A stretch of 64,000 nt of DNA from Carallia brachiata. Lineage: Eukaryota; Streptophyta; Magnoliopsida; Malpighiales; Rhizophoraceae. How positions within the stretch are numbered: position 1 is the first letter of the stretch; every line of letters starts with the position of its first letter. The stretch covers positions 1,056,487 through 1,120,486 of the forward strand of contig JADCRB010000057.1 of NCBI GenBank assembly GCA_021464245.1, read 5' to 3'. Below the pieces are notes generated by a model that saw nothing but the letters and a program-made list of their open reading frames with translations, made no database searches and was not told the origin of the DNA. Below, piece after piece: positions 1-11,184 of the stretch. The position numbers were made by a program, and so were the translations under genes.

Positions 1-904
1 AGCCCACAATGCCCTACATGAAAATGTTATTAATGGCATTAGGTTGGTGATAGAAAGATGGGACTCTCACCAAGAAAATACAATCCCCCTATAATAAAGA
101 AAGGGATGTACTTTGAAGCTCTTGAAAACACAAAAACTGGCAAAAACGGGTTTGCCATTTAAGATGTAGACTATCTGCAGGCAAAAGACAGCAAAAAATT
201 TACCTGTTCACAAAGAGGTGTATTGAAAACCCTATGTTTACCAAATCGTTCAGCAAGTCCTGTCGTGCAACGGAATACCCCACCAAAGCTCACATCTTCT
301 CCGAATACGTAAGAACTGTCAGATAAGACGCGGCAAGCAACAATGAGTTAAAGCAACTGATGATTTAAAATTTCAAACCAATTGCAAGGAAAATGTAGCC
401 ATAGCATTAGCTTTGCATTGCAAGACACCACTGGCCACATAAATGGGCTTATGTTTTTGGGAAAATACAGGGAAAAAAAACAAAATGATCCAACAGAGGT
501 TAGAGTTTTGCGGGAGAATTCAAAGAAGGATGATTGCTATTAAATAAACCATAACTCAAAAGTAATTGAAGGAACGGTTCCGAACCCAAAAAAGAAAAAA
601 AAAAAAAAAGGGGCCATTGCAGAAAATAATGAAAATTACAAAATCGATGTGGGGAATCGGCAGCAACGGACCGAGGATCGGTTTCCAAGGCGATATGGAG
701 AGCTTGATTGATGGCAGAGTAGAGGTTCATGGACTTCCCACTTGCTTGTACTTCTTGTTGTTGCTGCTGCTGCTGTTGTTGTTGAAGAGCCTTACCTTGG
801 CAAGTTTTTGTTATTGTTGTTCCTGATGCTGCTGTTGAGAAATCCCTCCTACTGCGGATTGAAGAGACCAATCCTTTTGCACCTCTTCTCAAAATGGTTG
901 CCAT
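1..904 (-). CDS. BCKDHB: 2-oxoisovalerate dehydrogenase E1 subunit beta, mitochondrial (5' part)
   Basis: E1-beta subunit of the mitochondrial branched-chain 2-oxoacid dehydrogenase complex, which decarboxylates the keto acids of Leu, Ile and Val with thiamine diphosphate. Coding exons read 904-672, 315-204 and 13-1, and the gene continues beyond the left edge. All junctions are GT-AG and the phases join. Exon 1 encodes a basic, Ser/Arg-rich presequence, a run of 10 Gln, then [19 protein letters not shown], a hallmark of plant E1-beta. Exon 2 gives [23 protein letters not shown] and ends TPLCEQ; exon 3 starts GIVG. The donor inside CCTCG/GTCC is needed to restore R-S-Y-V. The start at 904 is the only upstream ATG in frame. 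The poly-Gln run is not usual for the family. Confidence 0.93.
755..784 (-). repeat. CAA/CAG trinucleotide run encoding 10 Gln in the E1-beta presequence
   Basis: On the minus strand this reads CAA x3, CAG x4, CAA x3. It lies between the presequence and the conserved NLYSAINQA segment, so it sits where the transit peptide is normally removed and is probably tolerated. Confidence 0.9.
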
Positions 905-2076
905 GATTTGAAGCTAAGAAACGAAAACAGTTCGGTGATGACGATAAGAAATTCTAAATAACGGAAATTAAAAAAAAAAAAAAAGATCAAAACTTTATAG
1001 GTTAGATGGATGGAATCAAACCCCTTATCAAGTCGCACATCAAGAAATTCAAGAAATTGTGATTATGGGCGTTGTCTTTGTTTAAGATGAGAAGGCCCCA
1101 CCCAATCAGATCGTATCAAAGTAGAAACAATTTTTTTTCTTTTTTTTTTTTTTTTGTGGTTAAAAACGTTCTATTAAATATAATTATTTTATAGTTATTT
1201 GTTATATCTTTTTAATATTTTTTATTGTAACTCATCTGGCCACGTCAATTATGTGTACCTATTGGAAGTTGATCAGCCTGTTAGAAAGTCCTTTTTTTTT
1301 TCTTAAAAAGAAGAAAGAAAGATAGAAAAAAAAAAAAAAAAAAGGAAGAAGAAAGAAAGGCCGCTTTTTAAACGGCAGATTGGTGATTTCAGCCTCGCGT
1401 CGATGACTGAGGGGTGGGACTGGCAGGGAAGCGACGGTGGGTGGAGGTGGTGGCCGATGGGCTGAGATTGGATTCTATTCCTTTTTTTGAGTCTAACTAA
1501 ATATAAAAAAGGCAATAGAGTGGTTATGGAAAAACTTATTTTTTAATTTAATTTATAAATATAGTTAATTTTATCCTAAATGTACATAAACAATTTTTTT
1601 TTTTTGGTACATACGTAATATACTACGTTTAACTTTAAACCGTAACTTCTTTTTAAAAAAAAAAATTCATACTTGTAACCATTGTACAATTATTTTTTAT
1701 ATCTTCCTAATATTTCTTTTTTTTTTCAAGTTGATTGCACCGGCAGGTGAAAAAACGGAAAGGTTAAGATGGCAAACGACTATAGTAGAAGTATCTGTGA
1801 CTCAATTTGAAGATACTGACTTTTATTATAACATGATTACATTACCCCTTAATCACACAAACCCCATCACATTCAATTCAAACCGGATTATTATGATTGT
1901 TGTTGTTAAACATCTGGGCTTGGACGGTTTCTGCAATGCAGATTCTCCGATAGCTAGCTGGAGTAGTAGAATTGTCTCTGGCAACAGCTGCCAGTAGGAA
2001 TAGCAGTAGTAGAGGCTTCTTTTTCTTTCTTTTGTTTAGGGGTTGAGGGGGGGGGGGGGGGGATTATTCATTCATC
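905..2076. other. Intergenic: E1-beta upstream region and subtilase 3' flank
   Basis: AT-rich spacer with many A/T homopolymers (for example near 970, 1135, 1325 and 1590) and a poly-G tract of about 18 at 2047-2062. It must hold the E1-beta promoter on its left side and the subtilase 3' UTR on its right. I see no coding region, RNA gene or clear regulatory motif. Confidence 0.6.
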
Positions 2077-5000
2077 TTAATAATTGACAAGGACAACCAA
2101 TGGACTCCTGACATTGTGCGACCCATCTGACCACACTATCTCCCCGAAATCATATCTCCCATAATGGGATTTCTTCTTACGTCTTCTTGTTGCTCGGACT
2201 CGGAGGGTGACGTAGTAAGACATTTCCTTATTCCAGCACGTGAATAACAGAATCCGGGGCCATATCACCACCTCCACTCCCTCAGGCTCAACCACACTTG
2301 CGAAGTATATGGCACTCCTCTTCTTTGTGTCGACATTCCGAGCTGTCCTCTTGATCGTCATACACGATTTCAGGTTCGAAATTGTGATGGAAGGGTAATT
2401 GATTACGTTGCTATTAATATAATAATAATTCATAATGATGCTACTGGTACTACTAGTGATAGATGATGATGGGCAGCGGGTATCTGTCCCTGCAGACTTG
2501 GGAATCAGAATGAGACTCCTTATTTGTTCTTGGGTGTAGCCCAGGTTGCAGAGGAAGATTATGTAGTCTCTAGTCCTCAGCTCGTAAACCAGGCCTGGGT
2601 CCATTGCTTTCAAGGGGTTTACGTGCCCAGCACCAATATCAAAGGGATCCGAAGCTTTCATTGACCCACCCGCAAGGATCGTGTCTCCGGTCGTGTCCCA
2701 TATATATGCTGTTGGCAGTGGCACACAAAACACATACGCGTAGCTATTAATTAACAGCACACACTAGCTAATTGTAAGTGTTTATCGTATTGGAGTACTC
2801 AGAAAGTCCATAGCATTAGCATTAGCATAGCATTTTGACCAGATTTTGAGACAAATGTGGTGCCCCACTGGTACATGATCTTTATGATGATAAGGCTGAG
2901 CGACAGAGGGCAAAGCAGTCGCTATTGCATTGCACGTTACTTTGAGTTGAGTAGGCAATAGGCAATATATAGTCATTATCATTTGTCATGTATGCCTACT
3001 TACCCTTCTTTACTACTTCATTTTAGGCTTTGAGTAAGTATACATGATTTGGATAATTTGTCATAAGTTTTGTTCGATTGAAATTATAATTGATATTTTT
3101 AAAATAAAAATTAATATTTTTAAAATATTTATTATTTTTACATTTCAAAAATATCAATCTTATTTTAAAAATATTAATTACAATTTTAATCGAAACAAAA
3201 GATGCAACAAATTCACCCTAATACCAATTTTTTTTTCTTGGTGTTTAGCCTCCTGCGAACAAACCCATGTATGGAAATCAACTATCAGAGCATTATAGGA
3301 GGGATTTCCTCTAGCATTTTAGGTAACCATCGAATATTTCTAATCATAGTCTGTGTGCCTGTTTATGTCCATTTCAGCAAAAAGCGCCTTCTTGGGGCTG
3401 CGCCTGGTCCTAGTGTAATCATGTCATATAGCAATCATGATGTGAATACACCGAAAAGAAAAGGGCTTTTAGAGGGTTAAAAAGCCCTTGGCCGCTACGC
3501 GTACGTAATAGTCCTACGTACCTGTGGTGATGAGGGCAGATTTAATGGCTTCGGCAGACCATTCAGGGTGTGCCGATTTGAGAAGAGCGACTATTCCTGC
3601 CACATGAGGACATGACATTGATGTCCCAGTCTGAAAATTCCAATTAACAGAGCGATCATCCCCCGGAAACAGAGCTGGAGGAGTTTTCGGAGGCCATGCT
3701 GCCAGTATGTTGATTCCTGGAGCGCTTACATCTGGCTGTTATATTTTGCATACAACCCACCCCCCCCCGCCCCAACACCAAGTCACCAACACCCCCGCCC
3801 GGGGCCCAACAGAAAAAAAAAAGAAGACAAGAGGCCCAGTTAATGTCTATTGGCGAATTCTTTGGAAGGGAGTGGAGTATTACGAAGGGAAACTTGAATT
3901 TGGGAAAATTTTCATTCTATGTTCCTGCAACTGTAATTTAGCAATATTAACATTACCTTGAGAATATCGGGGGAAATTGAGCTAGGCCCTCTAGAAGAGA
4001 AGGGGGCTATCACAGGCGAAGCTGATTTTCCAATAATTGTTCTGCTCGGTAATATCTGTGCCACGGGAAGCCTACAATGCGGGCCATAGTACCCATAACC
4101 ACCTTATTCTATTACAAAATGGTTCCATTGTATTGTACCTTACGTTTATACTGAGGCAGTTTGTTGAATATATGTATATATGAGAGAGATGCCAATGCAA
4201 TGCAGCGGATAAATGAATTACAGTACCTGGGACATTGAGCGAGATAGTATTGAATTCGGGTGCCCTGGCTAATATCAAAACGGATGGTTGGGATAATGTC
4301 AACATTGGCAATCTGCCTGGTCGGAGGCTCAACAAAGATCAAGGCCGATCCATTGGCCCTCTTCACTGCTACTTGGGCAATCTCGGCTGATTGTACTGGC
4401 CCTATCGTAGAGAAGCATAAAACGATCCTTCCTGTTGCCGCCTTTTGGTTCCAATTCTCCGTCGTGCAAACCCTGGAATTAATTCAATCATCTACCCCCC
4501 CTTTGCATCCACACATGTAAATATAATCTTTGGGGCAACTTTGGATCATGAAACCACAATAATAAATACTATTGTCTCTTGAGAAAGAGAAGTACCCATC
4601 ATCAAAATAACTGATTGCATTTACCAATCTGCCTCTGATTTCCTTAGTAATTAGGCCTTCACCCTGTTCAATCATGACCAACAAACTCACTACAACATAC
4701 ATGTTATCATAAAACATAACAAGACATATTAGCTTAACAAAGCAATTTTTAATAGCGGCAACCTTCCCATTCCATAGCCCGCCACATCATCTCAGTAAGT
4801 CAATAGCGCAAAAATTGCCTTTTGAAAAGCAAATGTGCGATTTGATCCACGCTTCTTCTTCAAAGTTTTTCTTCGAAAGGAAAAAAAAAAAAAAAAAACC
4901 CACCCTTCCTTCATTTTTCCAGTAAAACAGAAAGCAAAAGGTCTTAAAGGGTTAATTACTCAAATTACCATGATAGAGAAGTTACTGTTTAAGACTAGCT

Positions 5001-6822
5001 GGGCTGGAAATGTTCGGTCAATGGAGGAAGCAGCAACTGATATGCTCCATGGTGCAACATTTTGCACCAGAGAAGGATGTGGCCCATCATTTCCAGCCGA
5101 GAACACCACAGTGACGCCAAGTTGCATTGCGTGGAATGAACCAATGTCAGCACTTGATGCAAAGAATGGTCGCAGTGGTGGAGTTGCACCAATTGAGGCC
5201 GATATTACATCAACTCCATCATGCAAGGCATCATCAAATGCGGCAAGGATGTCATCTTCCACACACTTGCCATCAAAATTCTTCCCCCAACATGTTTTAT
5301 AACTGCTAGCCTAGCCCTTGGCGCTCCACCCCTTGCAGTGCCCTTTCCGAAACCAAAGAAGCTTGCATTCTTGACAATGGACCCAGCTGCTGTTGAAGCT
5401 GTGTGTGTTCCGTGACCAAGAATATCTCGGGCCGATCGATATTCTGAGTGCAGTGACCCAAATTGTTGTTCAAAGCCTTTGAGGTAGTAACGAGCCCCAA
5501 TTAACTTCCTGTTGCATGCTGTTTCTGGATCAAACTTTTCTCCTCTAACGCATTTGCCCTTCCAAGATATTGGAATTGGCCCCAAGTCTGGTGGTTCTTT
5601 GAAGCTCTCAGATTCTGGCCATATACCTTAATTATACAGATAAAACAAGCATGAATTGATAATTTTACTTCTTCTGGTTTTATGCAGTAAGCAGCTTAGG
5701 AGATGACATTCTTTGCCTGTCAAGGTGCAGAATTTTCTTTTCTTTTCTTTTCTTTTCTTTTTTTAATTTTTCTGTTGCTGAGCACTGACACCGGATAAGT
5801 TGTCATGTTTTTATGCACTCTACTATTACGGAATCCAACAAGAAATATTGCTAACCAAACCGTTTGGTTTTCAGTTCCCTTAATCCTTGAGGTGAGAATA
5901 ATATAAAACTCTCCCTTTCTTCTTGAATTGAAAAGAAACCAAAAGATTGTAATAAGAATCAACTCCTATGTGTAAGATCCCAAAAATATTTCGAACTTTC
6001 CATTCAAGGTCTTGCATGTTTCCTTCTTATCCACTTTTATATGAAATTCTATGCTTTTTTTTTTTCACCCCGCTTGTACTCCTTTTGTGGGAAAAACTAG
6101 GTTTAATTTAACCCAAAAGTGAGATTGAAGGAGTTTACTTAAACAAGGAGAGAAGGCAACTTTGGGGGCCACCTGTGTCAAAGACCCCAACAACAATGTC
6201 ATCACCATACTTCAACTGCATTGGAGCTACTACACTGTGATCCAATGTGAGGCCCAAAAAGTCCCAACTTCTTGTTGTGTGCAACTTCAGCGCTCTGCTT
6301 TGAAACACTGAAATCACTTCTTTCAAGTCTGCATGTGCACGCAAATCATTAGTTTCTAAGTAATGACGTTTGTTCTAAGGTCCTATCATATTCTTAATCA
6401 ATATACAACATTCTTAGGACATTCATTACTGGCTAGGGTTGCGGCTTGTGTTGAATTTAGCTTTGCTGCAAATCCTGAGAAGCTATGCCTGTAGCTGTAC
6501 AGCATGGATTGCTTGGCTTCTTTTTCACTAAGAAGTAGGTGAGAAAAGGATTTACACAAATGCTTTTCAAGTTTCAAGTGATCTATATATATCGATACAT
6601 AATGTCACACTGATAGCATTAAGAAATAAAGCTAGTAAATAAGTACCCTGCAAACACATTAGCGAGAAGAGATATATGAGATTGTGACGTGATGATAGGG
6701 TCACTCAATTGGTTAAGCCCCAGATAAACAATGTAGACCTGCACACAAGAAGAACGATGGAGTTTAACGAAAAGAAGAGATGAAATCATTATTACAATGG
6801 GGAACAAATTAAAAAGGGCCAA
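2077..6822 (-). CDS. Subtilisin-like serine protease, SBT3.18-like, with a one-base frame break in exon 4
   Basis: Secreted plant subtilase (S8). Exons: 6822-6647, 6527-6430, 6328-6173, 5626-4969, 4663-4596, 4472-4227, 4071-3957, 3735-3522 and 2708-2077, all GT-AG with matching phases; about 787 codons once exon 4 is corrected. A hydrophobic N-terminus is followed by an inhibitor-I9 prodomain ([21 protein letters not shown]). The catalytic triad is visible: Asp in [11 protein letters not shown], His in [15 protein letters not shown] and Ser in [18 protein letters not shown] and FSSRGPSS also fit. The C-terminal fibronectin-III-like part ends in the last exon. Exon 4 is one base short near 5294-5303 (AV.K/CWGK): the His half and the SAGNDGP half lie in different frames, and the exon length is short by exactly one. 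It is either a young pseudogene or a homopolymer error. The SBT3.18 assignment is from memory of family sequences. Confidence 0.87.
3048..3213. repeat. Short foldback (MITE-like hairpin) in a subtilase intron
   Basis: The left arm, from about 3067 (TTTTGTTCGATTGAAATTAT...), is the reverse complement of the right arm ending near 3204 (...TTTTAATCGAAACAAAAG), with arms of about 55-70 bp. It lies in the last intron of the subtilase gene (2709-3521). No target-site duplication was resolved. Confidence 0.6.
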
Positions 6823-9800
6823 GGCGCTTTACATGAGAGGTGAACATTGACTGGACAAAATGAAGTGAAAGCGAAAGTGAAAGAAATATGTCCCAAAAAT
6901 GTTTCACATATATTGCCATTTCTCCCATGCAAGAAATACATGGCGAACTGGAATTTATAAATAGCATTGAAGAAGCTGAATTACCATTTCAAGGAAACGG
7001 TAAAATTGTTTATGGTGCGTGCCTTTGAAGGTTTCTAGGCTGCAAGCCTGCAACAACTCAAGTCCATGATGATATTTTTCCTTCAAAGCTAGTTGGGGAA
7101 GGTCAATATAAGCAACCCCTACTTGCCGCCCTATCTCCCTCCCTCCCTTTCTCCCTCCCTCCTTCCTTCCCTCTCTTTTGCTCTCTGTACCCTCTTCCTT
7201 TTCCTTGTACAATCACTCATCTAGTGTATACTACGTAGGCATAGATGTAGAATTACAGATGAAATAATCTCATAATTATAATGCTCCACCATACACAATA
7301 AGTACCATAAAGATGCATGCATGTGACAACCATCATTCTTCAGAATAAAACACCTTCCTTTTTCCCTGTGGACAAATTTTTTGTTGACTAAGACGCTTCA
7401 GTTTCTGCAAGCTGTCCGGAGACTTCCATATAGTGTTCTAAGAACCCTGTTAGTGTTAATAGGGAGGAAGACCATGAAGATAAAGATAATATTTCATATG
7501 TTGGATCTCCTGGCTTTAGCTGTAGGCACAGGACAACTTGATTGGGATTTGCCTATATGGTCCACAATGGTTGGTCCTTTTAATCCATTAATCTGTCTTT
7601 TGATTGGAATATTCATGTGTTTAAATCACTTAGTGTTGCTGAGAGAGAGAACTGTCGATAAATATAGACTGCAGGGAAAAGGAAATATATTCTGCAAAAC
7701 AAAAACAAACAAGTCAAGTTATGATCATTGAAAATGTCCTAAGCTGCAAATTGTTTTTCTAGTAGAAAAGGTTTCATTTTATATATATTTAAGCTGCACC
7801 TTAATTTTTCGTCAAGCATTTTTTATGCCCTGAAATGTGCATCTATGCAGATGGACCACACATCAAAGTTGTACTGCATACACATTTTTACAAATTGACC
7901 AAATACACTGAACTAAATAGCAAACCAACATGTAGAAGCTCTGCTCTACAATAAAAAAACTCCAATTCAACTTTAGAAAGAAAGCAAACGAGCAATGATC
8001 AGCCCTACTCGAAGTGACTGATTAGCTAAAACTTTCTGTAGCATATCGCGTGAATTGAGATCATCCTCGTTGCGTAAATAAGTTCCTAACCAGAGGCATT
8101 GGAACTTCCAATTCAAGTTTTAGCTTACGATCTAAACCATGCATCTTTAAACATCAACATGAAAAACTAGAACTTGCTTTGTTGATGGACATCAGATTGC
8201 TGTCACATACAGAAACGAATAATTGTATCTCAATGAATGTCATTATTTGATTGAAGTAAAGTTTCTGTTTGCTTTGATAAGGAGGAAATATGAGGTGTAA
8301 CAGAAAGAACTACCTTTCTGAGGACAATGTAATAGTTACATGAATGAAACCTTTAGATCTATGCCAGCGATATGATAGCTGCTCCGGTTGAATTCTATCC
8401 AGACTATCATTAATTCTATAAGTGTTGTCAACTATTATAACGGCACTGCAAATAAACCAGGTTCAATTTTGGCTGGTACAGCAGAGAGTTTCACATATAT
8501 TCTGTACTGCTATTAGCAGCATATACAAGGACTTTCAAGAGACCTCATAGGCTAGTACACACTAACCACCGTGTCCATCTAGCCGGTCCAGCTTCACAAT
8601 AAGAGCAGTTCATGCAAGAAATAACAATTCATAGTACATTAATTAGAATCAGAATAATTCGAGCATGGCATACCATGCAATTTGTCATATACGGATAACT
8701 AACAAAGAGTAACAGCATGTATTTCCAGCACGACCAGCTATCTAGAGGAAATAATGAATCCACATAGGTCGGTGTAAAGCTCTGGCTGTAAATTCTAGTT
8801 GGTTGTAAAATGTGAATTGTTTCGTTGAAGTCACGCAATCAATTAAGTGCAACTAAGCTTTAATAATTTGGAATGAAAATCCAAAGTTAATTTCTCAGTT
8901 GATACGTATGTGAAAGCCATGTATGCAGGAAGGACAGTTGCATGGTGCACATACAATGAAACTTCAAGAATGTTCCCGTAATATTTTCTAGTAGGGTATA
9001 ATAGAGAATTCTTACTTACGTGGAACTTAGTTATAGAATAACTCATGGAAAACATGGGAACAATATATATGGAAAAAAGAAAGACCTTGCGGACCTAGCT
9101 TCAGCTTGATGATTATTGACAACAATAAGATGTTGTCCCCTAGAATAGGTGGGACCAGGTTCAAAGCTGTTTGGCCACATTTGATTGTAGAACTGTAGTC
9201 ATTAAGGTGCAGTTTATCACGCTCATGATTCAATGATTTGACTTTCTAATTGAGATGTATTCAGCGATTGTATTAGTAAAAGGTGATTTAAAAATTATGC
9301 TATGTGTATCAGCAATTTACCGAAGCCAGCACTTGTAATCATCGAGGGAAAAATTAATCTTTGTCAAGGGAACGCTAAATGGTCACAGCGCCAAACAAAT
9401 AAACAATAATAAGTGCAGCATTACGATCCAATTATCTGTACGATAAGCCTCAAGAATGCTTGACAGTGCATGTGTAGGTGCCTGTATGATAATCGTCTGG
9501 TTCTATTACGTTATGATTACGATGAGCAATATTTCTGCAATAACTCCCTTGTAATCCACATAAAGACTCAATCACATTGTATATAAACCACTATTGGCTG
9601 CATAGAACAGACAAACTTTGACTGAGATGTTGCTTGAATGCAATATGCAGATTCCATTCCAACAGTGACTTGTCATCATTTTGGTAAGGGATACAGTAAC
9701 GTATTATGATTGTGATCAATGCAAAAACCTTGTTGCATGCCAAAGTAATTAAGTTGCCGCCTTTAGATCAATCAGCGGTTGACTTGACTGGAGGCCACAT

Positions 9801-9921
9801 TACATAGATTGCCTACTACTAGACCAATGGCTTCTTGCCGTAGGATAATCGAGTGCACCTTCCTTTTTCTAAACGGAATTGCTGTGTCCTCGGCCTAATT
9901 GGCTCCATTCATCCACATATA

Positions 9922-9954
<33 letters not shown>

Positions 9955-10790
9955 ATTCATATACATGTATAAAGCAAGAACTCTGGTTTGGTGCAGACCA
10001 TCCATCTGATCTGACACACGAAGAAGTGAGGTACACAGGAGCATTGGGGATTGTTCTTCTTGAGCTTCGTACGTGAAGAAATTAGATGAGTCCCTGCAGG
10101 AGCCTCCACAGGCAGCAGAACCTTATATTGAACCCAGCTTCCACTGTACCAGACAACCAGCTACCCAGTGAGAAAAGCGCCTAAGTAATAGGACGGGCCA
10201 GGGCTGGAAAGGGTTGGTAACGGGCCCAATGTTTAACACGAGGGGTGAAGGGGAATTGGTTGGCGAATAATGGGCCAATAATAATAATAATAATGATAGA
10301 AGACCATTAAAAGCCCATTCTTATTTGTCAACCAGTCCACTTCTCCTCATAAGTAAGACTCGGACTTAGTAGTAGAAGACTAGCAGTAGTCCCATAACCA
10401 AACCAAACAAAACCAAACCCAACCCAGCCCAAGCCGATGGCAGAGGAAGTCCACAAAACAAGGACAAATTAGACAGAGGATTGGATGAAACGACGTTCGC
10501 GTCTAGTGCTCAAGGCAAGGGAAGGCCTGATTCTGGCTTCTAGAGTGTTCCAAATCCAAGTTAAAAGAAAAAACCCCAAAAACGCCAAAACATAAAATAA
10601 AATAGTAAATAAAAATAAAAAGGAGTAAGATGAACGGCCCAGATTATCCGCTGGAAGCTTCAGGAATTTATAGCAATCTTGCCCGGGTTATAAACCTAAC
10701 CCACAGCGTTGAAATGTAGTGAATTGTCCTGACGCGCGGGCCTGTGTGGGTGATAAAGCCAAAGCCAAGCTGTGCGTTTTTCATCTAGTC
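6823..10790. other. Long intergenic region without recognised genes
   Basis: About 4 kb between the subtilase start and the CPN60B promoter. It is AT-rich and unique-looking. It holds a CT-rich CCCTCCCT tract around 7133-7190 and a TG microsatellite, but no ORF with recognisable protein content and no tRNA-like sequence. The ORF of 116 codons at 7381-7731 resembles nothing I know. Confidence 0.6.
9924..9952 (+). repeat. (TG)n microsatellite
   Basis: Perfect TG dinucleotide run of about 14 units in intergenic DNA. Confidence 0.95.
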
Positions 10791-10794
10791 TAGG

Positions 10795-10803
10795 TTTATA
10801 ATA
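10795..10803 (+). promoter_or_regulatory. Probable TATA box of CPN60B
   Basis: TTTATAATA lies about 140 bp before the splice donor of a non-coding first exon that must be part of the CPN60B 5' UTR. The position suits a transcription start around 10830. Inferred from motif and spacing only. Confidence 0.5.
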
Positions 10804-10898
10804 GAGCGACCGCTGGCCGTCTGCTGTTCTTCTTATCCATCATTCAGATTTCAGACAGTCGTTGGAGTTATCCTTCCTTCTACAACCTTCTTCTTCTT

Positions 10899-10910
10899 AA
10901 ACCCTAAACC
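10899..10910 (+). promoter_or_regulatory. Telo-box (AAACCCTAAACC) in the CPN60B 5' leader
   Basis: Exact AAACCCTAA core. Telo-boxes are common near the transcription starts of plant genes for ribosome and plastid biogenesis. It sits in the non-coding exon just before the GGTAAGT donor at about 10941, in a CT-rich leader. Confidence 0.55.
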
Positions 10911-10952
10911 ATCCCTCGCCGCCGTCTCCTCTCCCCAACCGGTAAGTAAGCC

Positions 10953-10974
10953 CTCTCTCTCTCTCTCTCTCTCT
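10953..10974 (+). repeat. (CT)n microsatellite in the CPN60B 5'-UTR intron
   Basis: CT dinucleotide run of 11 units, starting 11 bases into the intron that opens at 10942. Confidence 0.9.
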
Positions 10975-11184
10975 GCGTACCGTAACCCCCTTACCTGCGC
11001 TAGACTGCTCTACACTACACTATTTCTAACATAATATGATTGACTTTTTTTTTTTTTTTTTGGTTTGAAAAATTCGATTTACTGTTGTCTATATGCACTC
11101 GATTTGCTTTCCTATATGGGATGGTTGAGCTGATAAAGTTGCTTAATATTGCTTGCTGTCAAACAGATAAAATAAATAGAAGCG

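Noticed and set aside
7381..7731. Plus-strand ORF of 116 codons in the intergenic region
   Set aside because: No recognisable motif or paralogous similarity; length is within chance for AT-rich DNA.
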